Of a stretch of DNA of 64,000 bases, positions 57,510-64,000 are shown piece by piece. The position numbers were made by a program, and so were the translations under genes. Each line of letters opens with the position of its first letter. Position 1 is the stretch's first letter. Below the pieces are notes generated by a model. That model searched no databases. It saw only the letters and a list, made by a program, of their open reading frames with translations, and was not told the DNA's origin. Source of the DNA: Myxococcales bacterium. Its GTDB lineage: Bacteria > Myxococcota_A > Polyangia > Polyangiales > Polyangiaceae. Where the stretch lies: assembly GCA_004193285.1 (NCBI GenBank), contig SECP01000017.1:62001-126000 (forward strand). The letters run 5' to 3'.

Positions 57510-58790
57510 ATGGCAGATCCAAACAAGCTCGCGATCCTGGTTGGGGGTGGTCCTGCCCCAGGCATCAACAGCGTGATCGGGGCCGCGACGATTCGCGCCT
57601 GCCTTTCCGGCATCCCGGTGGTCGGAATTCGAGATGGTTTCCAGTGGCTGATGCGCGGAGACACCACGCACACCCGCCCGCTGGATATCGAGGCGGTCTC
57701 GCGCATTCATTTTCGAGGGGGCTCTTGTCTGGGCACCGCGCGGGCGAACCCCACGAAGGACCCCAAGACGTTGGCGGCGACGGTGAGCGCCCTCACCTCT
57801 TTGGGCGTGACCAAGCTCATCACGATAGGGGGTGACGACACGGCGTTTTCGGCGATGCGGCTCTCGGAGTCCTCACAAGGGGCGCTGAAGGTGGTGCACG
57901 TGCCAAAAACGATCGACAACGATCTGGATCTGCCGGCCTGGATCCCGACCTTCGGCTACCAAACCGCGCGCCACGTGGGGACCGGCATCGTGCGCGACCT
58001 GCTCACGGACGCGCAGACCACCTCTCGCTGGTACTTCGTGGTCGCGATGGGGCGAAAAGCGGGGCACTTGGCGCTCGGCATCGGCAAGGCAGCGGGCGCC
58101 ACGCTCACGGTGATCCCGGAGGAGTTTCCGGGCAAGCAGATCCCGATGCGCAGCATCGTGGACTTGCTCGCCGGCGCGATCATCAAGCGACTCGCCTACG
58201 GCCGCGCCGACGGGGTCGCGGTTCTGGCCGAGGGGCTGGTCGAGTCCATCCCCGAGAGTGACTTGGCGGAGCTCGAGGGCGCGGAGCGAGACGAGCATGG
58301 GCACATTCGCATCGCCGAGATCGATTTTGGGCGCATCATCAAGAGCGCGGTCGCGGCGCGTCTGCACGAGCTGGGGATCAAGGTGACCATCGTCTCCAAA
58401 GACATTGGCTACGAGCTCCGCTGCACGGACCCGATCCCGTTCGATATGGAGTACACGCGGGACCTCGGCTACTGCGCGGCCAAGTACCTCATCGAAGGCG
58501 GCTCGGGAGCCATGGTCACGGTGCAGGAGGGCAAATTCAAGCCTATCCGCTTCGAGGACATGCTCGACCCGCAAACCGGCCGCACCCGCGTGCGCATGGT
58601 GGACACGGACACGGAGTATTACAAAATCGCGCGCCGCTACATGCTGCGCCTGCGTCGGGACGACTTTGCGGCGCCGGACGAGATCGCGCGGCTCGCGGGC
58701 GTGACCAAGCTAGCCCCCGAGGCGTTCCGAGAGCAGTTCGAGTACCTGGTCAAGAGCGAGGCTCCGCCGCTAGAATTCGAATCCGCATGA
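57510..58790 (+). CDS. 6-phosphofructokinase, probably PPi-dependent
   Basis: LVGGGPAPGINSVI, ITIGGDDTAFSA, VPKTIDNDLDLP, AMGRKAGHLALG; GGDD plus PKTIDND is the PPi-PFK pattern. Confidence 0.85.
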   Translation: MADPNKLAILVGGGPAPGINSVIGAATIRACLSGIPVVGIRDGFQWLMRGDTTHTRPLDIEAVSRIHFRGGSCLGTARANPTKDPKTLAATVSALTSLGVTKLITIGGDDTAFSAMRLSESSQGALKVVHVPKTIDNDLDLPAWIPTFGYQTARHVGTGIVRDLLTDAQTTSRWYFVVAMGRKAGHLALGIGKAAGATLTVIPEEFPGKQIPMRSIVDLLAGAIIKRLAYGRADGVAVLAEGLVESIPESDLAELEGAERDEHGHIRIAEIDFGRIIKSAVAARLHELGIKVTIVSKDIGYELRCTDPIPFDMEYTRDLGYCAAKYLIEGGSGAMVTVQEGKFKPIRFEDMLDPQTGRTRVRMVDTDTEYYKIARRYMLRLRRDDFAAPDEIARLAGVTKLAPEAFREQFEYLVKSEAPPLEFESA

Positions 58791-59740
58791 GCCCTCGGTT
58801 TTCCCCTCGCCGCGCCCTCGGTCGCACCGGTTTCGTCGCCACGCAGATTGGCATCGGGGACCTGGCGGACCGCAACGTCGCGCTGGAAACGTGCGTGGCG
58901 ACGCTGCGGCGAGCCCTGGATTTTGGCCTGAACCTGGTCGACACCGCGCCCAGCTACGAAGACGGCTACAGCGAGCAGGTCGTGGGTCAGGCGCTGGCTG
59001 GGCGGCGTGAGGGAGTGTTCCTGATCGATAAAGTCGACCATTTCGATCGCGCCGTGAACGATCAGGTGGGGGCGAGCCTCGCGAGGTTGCAGCTGCCTTC
59101 CGTGGACGCGTTCGTGATGCACGGGCTGCGCGACCCGGAGCAATGGCGAGAGCTGGCGAAGCCCGGCGGCCGCTTCGAAGAGCTGGAGGCAGTGGTGAAG
59201 TCCGGCCAGGCGCGCTTTTGCGGCATCTCCGCTCATCACCCCGAGGTATTACGCGCGGCGATCGAGTCGGGCCGGTGCGACGTAGTCATGTTCCCGCTCG
59301 GCCCGTTCGTGGACGAGCGGTACGTCACCGAGATCTTGCCTCTGGCGCGGGCGCGAAACGTGGGCAGCGTGTGCTTCAAGGCTTTCGGCGCCGGCAAGCT
59401 GCTGGGCGATACCGCCGGCTACAACCAGCCGCTCGAGGCGCGCCCGCGCGGCAAATGGAGCTCCGGCGGGCAAGCCGCACGGGAAGACGGCACGTTGCCG
59501 CGGCTGAGCGTGCAAGACTGCGTGAGCTACACGCTCACCTGCGACCCGGACGTGACGCTACTCGGCATGAGCTACCCCAACGAGCAAGACGCAGCCCTTG
59601 CCGCCGCTGAGGCCTTCACCCCGCTCGGCGCCGCGGAGCTCGCTCGCATTCGGGAGGCCGCTGCGCTCGCGATTCGCGGCAAGGGGCCGTGCTGGTGGAA
59701 CCCCGACCCGCTCGCCGGAACCGAGCTGCTCGCCGAATAG
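58787..59740 (+). CDS. aldo/keto reductase
   Basis: ALGRTGFVATQIGIGDL, LNLVDTAPSYEDGYSEQVVGQAL, IDKVDHFDRA. Confidence 0.88.
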   Translation: MSPRFSPRRALGRTGFVATQIGIGDLADRNVALETCVATLRRALDFGLNLVDTAPSYEDGYSEQVVGQALAGRREGVFLIDKVDHFDRAVNDQVGASLARLQLPSVDAFVMHGLRDPEQWRELAKPGGRFEELEAVVKSGQARFCGISAHHPEVLRAAIESGRCDVVMFPLGPFVDERYVTEILPLARARNVGSVCFKAFGAGKLLGDTAGYNQPLEARPRGKWSSGGQAAREDGTLPRLSVQDCVSYTLTCDPDVTLLGMSYPNEQDAALAAAEAFTPLGAAELARIREAAALAIRGKGPCWWNPDPLAGTELLAE

Positions 59741-59845
59741 CGAGGTCGGGCTGTGCCGTCCCGGAGGGGCTCTGGGATGGTTGCGCCGAGTGAATTCGGC
59801 TTCTGAGCGGCGAGCCACTGGAGTCGCTCGCCGCTCAGTCACCGT

Positions 59846-60274
59846 TCACGCGTTCGCTGGCGTCGCGAAGGCACGGGCCGGGAAGGTGGCGTTCGAGCCC
59901 GCCGGCAAGCGGCGCCAGAAGCCATACGAGGCTCCCCAAAGCGCCAAGGTGACGACGGCCCAGCCCCACGCTTGCGGACCATCCCCCACCGCGACGTGGG
60001 CGATGACCGCGGAGCCGAGGTCGAACGCGAAACCGGCGTACGCCCATTCCTTGAGGCGCGCCGGGACGGGCGCGAGCAAAAGCGCAACGCCGAGGAGCTT
60101 GGCCCATGAGAGCTCGATTCGGAAGTAGTCCGGAAAACCCAGGTGAGAGAACGCCTGCGCGACTTGCGGGAGATTGAGCTGCGCGTAGGCGGTGAAGCCC
60201 ATCTGCAAGCAGAACAGGCCGGTGGCGATCCAGAAACCGATGCGAAGGGATTGACGCGACATGTCTTTCACCAT
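59846..60274 (-). CDS. DoxX family membrane protein
   Basis: Four hydrophobic segments, LSWAKLLGVALLLAPVPARLKEWAYAGFAFDLGSAVIAH; start overlaps upstream stop. Confidence 0.75.
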   Translation of the reverse strand: MVKDMSRQSLRIGFWIATGLFCLQMGFTAYAQLNLPQVAQAFSHLGFPDYFRIELSWAKLLGVALLLAPVPARLKEWAYAGFAFDLGSAVIAHVAVGDGPQAWGWAVVTLALWGASYGFWRRLPAGSNATFPARAFATPANA

Positions 60275-60813
60275 TTGGGGGCTTGGACGCCGAACTTTTG
60301 CGAGTACTCCGCGTGGAGCTTTTGCCAGCCTTCGAACTGCAGCGCGTCTTGCGCAACGATGCGGCCGAGCGGGTCCTCCGCCAGCAGGTGCTCCAGCACG
60401 TCCAAACAAACGTGCCAGCCTGCAGCGCCCATCGCGATGAAGTTCTTGTTGATTTGCGCCCAGAGCGTGAGCTTCGTGCCAGTGCCGACGCTCTCCAGCT
60501 CCCAGCGCACGTCGCCCCCGCCCCAGTTGTACTCGAGCAGCTTGGGCGCTTCCGCGCGCGTGATCTTCGTTTCGGACACGTACTCTTTCGGAGCGCCCAC
60601 CGTCGTGAGCTTCACGCTTGCGCCGGTGGTGCCGAGGTTGCCGTCCGCATCGAACGGCGCCCACTCGCGGAGGTGCTTCGGATCCGTGAGCGCCTTCCAC
60701 ACCTTCTCGGGGGCGTGGCGCAGGTCACGCGTGAGGACGAGCTTCCAATTGTCTCCCTCTTGCTTGTGCATCTCGGCGGTGGCGGGGCCCGTGGTGTAGT
60801 TGCGATGAGTCAT
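60268..60813 (-). CDS. SRPBCC/AHSA1 domain protein
   Basis: LTRDLRHAPEKVWKALTDPKHLREWAPFDADGN and C-terminal helix. Confidence 0.85.
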   Translation of the reverse strand: MTHRNYTTGPATAEMHKQEGDNWKLVLTRDLRHAPEKVWKALTDPKHLREWAPFDADGNLGTTGASVKLTTVGAPKEYVSETKITRAEAPKLLEYNWGGGDVRWELESVGTGTKLTLWAQINKNFIAMGAAGWHVCLDVLEHLLAEDPLGRIVAQDALQFEGWQKLHAEYSQKFGVQAPKW

Positions 60814-61181
60814 TGCAGTCTCCGGGGTCTCTTCTTTTTGCTGGGTGTTGGGGGTGAAGTGGGAGCCGGCGCCGGGTCGTCCATCTCGTCCAGGTGTCGC
60901 TCGAGCGCGTCTACATGGGCGGACCAGAACTGGCGAAACGGCGCCAGCCACGCATCCACCTCCTGAAAAGGCTCGGGCCGAAGCCGATAGAGCCTGCGTT
61001 GAGCGTCCACCGTGGACTCCACGAAGCCGGCCTCACGAAGCACGCGCAGGTGCTTGGATACCGTAGGTTGGGACATGCCGAGCCTCCGTTCGATCTCCCC
61101 GACCGACTGCTGGGACATGACCAAAAGGCTCAAAATCGCCCGCCGGTTGGGCTCTGCGAGGATTTCGAACGCCGTTTCCAT
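60810..61181 (-). CDS. ArsR-family transcriptional regulator
   Basis: FEILAEPNRRAILSLLVMSQQSVGEIERRLGMSQPTVSKHLRVLREAGFVES wHTH. Confidence 0.9.
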   Translation of the reverse strand: METAFEILAEPNRRAILSLLVMSQQSVGEIERRLGMSQPTVSKHLRVLREAGFVESTVDAQRRLYRLRPEPFQEVDAWLAPFRQFWSAHVDALERHLDEMDDPAPAPTSPPTPSKKKRPRRLQ

Positions 61182-61186
61182 GGTCT

Positions 61187-61210
61187 GTATATGCCACTCG
61201 GCGCATATAC
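61187..61210. promoter_or_regulatory. operator-like inverted repeat GTATATGC-N8-GCATATAC
   Basis: Perfect 8-bp arms immediately upstream of the ArsR-family start codon. Confidence 0.7.
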
Positions 61211-61322
61211 TTGTCAAGGCATACAAGACCGGAAAAAGCCCGGAGTGATGCGTGCCCGCCCCTCCCCGCAGGGAACCAGGGCCAGTCAGGCGACGCTCGC
61301 GACGGCACGCGGCCTCGAAGAG

Positions 61323-61904
61323 CTACCGCGACGAGGCGAGGGCCGCTCGCAGCTGCTGAGCCGCGGCGGGTGAGAGCGCGAGCGGGTAGAAGGAGTCCAG
61401 CAGCAGGATCGCCTGCGAGGGGTCCGTCGTGGGAACGACCGCGAGCACGGACGCTCCATCAGCCCCCGTGAGCAGCCGATGGCCGTGGGTGCGTAGCTGC
61501 CACGCGACCTCCAGGAGGCTTCCGTCCGGGCTCGGCACGTGGAACGTGATCTTCTCGGCTCCCGTATTCTGGTCGTTTGCGATAACGCGCTCGCGACGAA
61601 GGAGCGGCGCGAGCCGAAGGACGCCAAAGCGCGCGGCCGCAAGGACCCGCCGCATCTGCCGTAGCGCAAACCACGGAAAGCAGCCGAGCAGCGCCACAAC
61701 GACGACGCCGCCCGCTAGCCCCGTCAGATCCAGCCAAGTGGGCGACGCCAGGTCGATCGGCTCCACCACGAAGTACACGTACGGGTAGCCGACCAGTACG
61801 ACGAGGCACGACGAACCGAACACCGTGATGATGAGCCAGCGCGTGAAGAGGAACTTTCGACTCACGACGAATGGCCCCCTCGGAAACCCCACGCTGCTCT
61901 CCAT
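61323..61904 (-). CDS. hypothetical membrane protein
   Basis: Two strong TM segments (LIITVFGSSCLVVLVGYPYVYFVV; GLAGGVVVVALLGCFPWFAL). Confidence 0.6.
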   Translation of the reverse strand: MESSVGFPRGPFVVSRKFLFTRWLIITVFGSSCLVVLVGYPYVYFVVEPIDLASPTWLDLTGLAGGVVVVALLGCFPWFALRQMRRVLAAARFGVLRLAPLLRRERVIANDQNTGAEKITFHVPSPDGSLLEVAWQLRTHGHRLLTGADGASVLAVVPTTDPSQAILLLDSFYPLALSPAAAQQLRAALASSR

Positions 61905-62075
61905 GGGCCGATGAGTAGCAGATCTCGCGCCGCCACATGGGCCGGCCAAGCCGGCTGAGAAAGCGAGGCGCTGCTGAATGCCCTCGCTCTATCGATGCGC
62001 TAACAGAACTCACAAGCGGGGCCTCGCTCGTTCGGGCGGTACCGCTCGTGTGACGGGCAGGCGTAGGGTTGCGGC

Positions 62076-62984
62076 ATGAGGGTGTTCGTAGGCGCGCTCG
62101 CGCTGTGGGGCTGCTCTGTCCTGCCTGTATCTGCGCTGATTCGCAGCCCGGTCGACAATCAGTGCCATGCGCGCGGACTCAAGGGCTGTCCGGAGCTGGT
62201 CGAAGGAGCCATCGCCTACGTGGAAGGCGATCACGCCACGGCGCGTGAAAAGCTGAAAGCGGCGCGGAGCAAGAACACGCCCGAGCAGCTTCGAGCGTTT
62301 GCGATCGTCTTGCGCGAAGTCGCGCGCTCGACGGACGCGGCAAGGCCCCTAGCAGACGTAGCCGCCTTACTCACCGAAGACGCGCGCCCGGACGGCGCGC
62401 TGCCCGGCGCCGCGGAAGCGCCGCCCGCCACCGCTGCAGCTCTCAGCGCGGTGGCGGTGCCAACGCCTCACGTCGGGTCCTCGGCGCCCGCGCGGCCTTC
62501 TGGTATCGAGGACCGCAAGCTCCACGCCCAGCGCCTGGCGCTCTACGCGCTGACCGCGCGCGAAGATCCCGCCCGCCGGCACAGCGAAACCATCGAGCTG
62601 GCGGAGGCGACGGGCACCGCCTGCCAAGTCGCGGGGAGCGAAGCGCTCTGCCTCCGTCGCCAAAAAGGTCCCTTCGTCGTGACCGACGTCGTCACCTCGG
62701 AAGAATGCGGATGGCGCGTCTTCCTCGCCGTGTCCGACTCGGACACCGCGGCGCCGGCTTTCGGATTCGATTGGCTCGTCCCCGCGCGCGCGCAAGGCAC
62801 GCACGGCGCATCCTTCGCACTGAAAGGGGGCCAGTGGCTCTACGTCGCGGTGAAAGCCGCCAAACCTTCGCCCAGCGATCGCGGCTGCTTCGTGACCTGG
62901 TCGGGCTTCCAGCCCCGCCTCGTACCGTCGCTCGCGGGCGAGTCGGACGACGACGTACTGAACCCCTACCGCTTCCGCGACTGA
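62076..62984 (+). CDS. hypothetical secreted protein
   Basis: 302 aa ORF with hydrophobic N-terminus. Confidence 0.55.
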   Translation: MRVFVGALALWGCSVLPVSALIRSPVDNQCHARGLKGCPELVEGAIAYVEGDHATAREKLKAARSKNTPEQLRAFAIVLREVARSTDAARPLADVAALLTEDARPDGALPGAAEAPPATAAALSAVAVPTPHVGSSAPARPSGIEDRKLHAQRLALYALTAREDPARRHSETIELAEATGTACQVAGSEALCLRRQKGPFVVTDVVTSEECGWRVFLAVSDSDTAAPAFGFDWLVPARAQGTHGASFALKGGQWLYVAVKAAKPSPSDRGCFVTWSGFQPRLVPSLAGESDDDVLNPYRFRD

Positions 62985-63076
62985 GGCCGGCCAGCAGTGC
63001 CGAGAGCCGCCACGGAAGCTTCTGCAAGGAGGCTGCGGAGCGGCAGCCCCCCGGCTACCCTCGATTCATCGTTTCC

Positions 63077-63152
63077 TGGAGCGGGACACGCGGTTCGAAC
63101 GCGCGACCCCGAGCTTGGGAAGCTCGTGCTCTACCAACTGAGCTAGTCCCGC
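63077..63152 (-). tRNA. tRNA-Gly(CCC), CCA encoded
   Basis: GCGGGAC/GTCCCGC acceptor, CGAGC-TTCCCAA-GCTCG anticodon arm, GTTCGAA T-loop, TCCA end. Confidence 0.92.
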
Positions 63153-63240
63153 AAAGACTGGGCGCAGCCTAGTGCCTGACGGGGATGGTTTCAAGGGCCT
63201 TGACCTCTACCGGGTACCGCTTATAGACCGGCGGTCGGCC

Positions 63241-63483
63241 ATGAAGATTGCTCGAGTCGAATCCCGGTGCGAATGTCAGGCGCAGCTCGTGGCAGAGCTG
63301 GACGAAGCGCGCGTGGTTGTGCGCGGCTTCGTGAATGACCGGGCGCGCGGCCGTGAGCTGCTCGCGCCGGCCAACGCGACGAAGAAGATCGACGACAAGC
63401 AGGTGGACGTGGGCTGGAGCTGCCCTGTCTGCACGCGGAACACGCTGCGCACGTTCAACGTCGAAGCGCTGGCCTATCACTGA
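63241..63483 (+). CDS. small Cys-containing hypothetical protein
   Basis: ATG start; CEC...CPVC pairs may form a Zn ribbon. Confidence 0.4.
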   Translation: MKIARVESRCECQAQLVAELDEARVVVRGFVNDRARGRELLAPANATKKIDDKQVDVGWSCPVCTRNTLRTFNVEALAYH

Positions 63484-63532
63484 GGCCAAGCGAGTCGCGT
63501 TGCGGCTTGCGTCTGGTGACGTCAGCGGAGCG

Positions 63533-63868
63533 CTACGCGGCTTTGCGACTGGTGGCCGGCATGGGCAGGGTGCCGCCGGCCGAGAGGTGAGCGATGAGGT
63601 TCCGCATGACCTCGACGCGGACGTGGTCGCGCGCGCGTTCGCGCAGCCACAGGGCGTGGGCTAACGCACGGAAGCCTTCGTCGCGACGGCGGACGCGAAG
63701 GCATGCGAGGCCGTAGTGGACCCAAAGGGCGGCGTCCGACTCGGCCGCGAAGCACTCTTCGCGGAGGATGAGCATGGCGCGACGCTCGTCACCGCGTTCG
63801 GACTGGCGACGAGCGCGCTCGAGGGCAGTGACTGCCGGCTTGCGGGGCTCTTTGACGAGGTAGCTCAT
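63533..63868 (-). CDS. hypothetical helical (TPR-like) protein
   Basis: MSYLVKEPRKPAVTALERARRQSERGDERRAMLILREECF...WVHYGLACLRVRRRDEGFRALAHALWLRE. Confidence 0.5.
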   Translation of the reverse strand: MSYLVKEPRKPAVTALERARRQSERGDERRAMLILREECFAAESDAALWVHYGLACLRVRRRDEGFRALAHALWLRERARDHVRVEVMRNLIAHLSAGGTLPMPATSRKAA

Positions 63869-64000
63869 GATGCCGGGAGCTCTGCGAGCTTCGTGCCAGC
63901 AGCTGCGCCGAGGTCGTGAGCGACCCGCCACCGTCTCGGGAGGAGACAATGTCGAACGATTTCCGTACGGGGACGACGTAGGAGGCCGTGGTTTCGCCTA

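Overview
A 64 kb, GC-rich, gene-dense chromosomal window that looks myxobacterial (Myxococcota/Polyangia-like); this taxonomic guess rests only on protein style: many Gly/Ser/Thr-linker lipoproteins, GerW/DUF2953 genes and Ser/Thr kinases. No rRNA, CRISPR array, transposase or prophage was recognised. Housekeeping genes include glmS, a plastid-type fabI, cysH-like APS reductase, a HelD-like helicase, galK, a PPi-type phosphofructokinase, lysine 6-transaminase, tRNA-Pro(TGG) and tRNA-Gly(CCC). From about 39 to 57 kb lies a polysaccharide-utilisation region: GH94 cellobiose phosphorylase, GH9 endoglucanase, two GH12-like enzymes, several CBM-like lipoproteins, a FucI/AraA-type isomerase, galK, a sugar-ABC ATPase, an AraC regulator and an SMP-30 protein. 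Main findings: (1) seven near-identical palindromes (consensus GGAACCGGTTCC, LacI-type central CpG) upstream of these carbohydrate genes, suggesting a shared regulon; (2) a strongly structured, terminator-ended element of roughly 450-500 nt at 19.52-20.03 kb that I cannot assign to a known RNA class; (3) a tRNA-Pro gene followed by a 92-bp-offset duplicate of its 3' half plus an anticodon-arm inverted repeat; (4) a candidate uncharacterised domain shared by a lipoprotein and a GH12-like enzyme; (5) a GerW-DUF2953-GerW gene sandwich. All functional calls come from reading motifs by eye; no database search was run.
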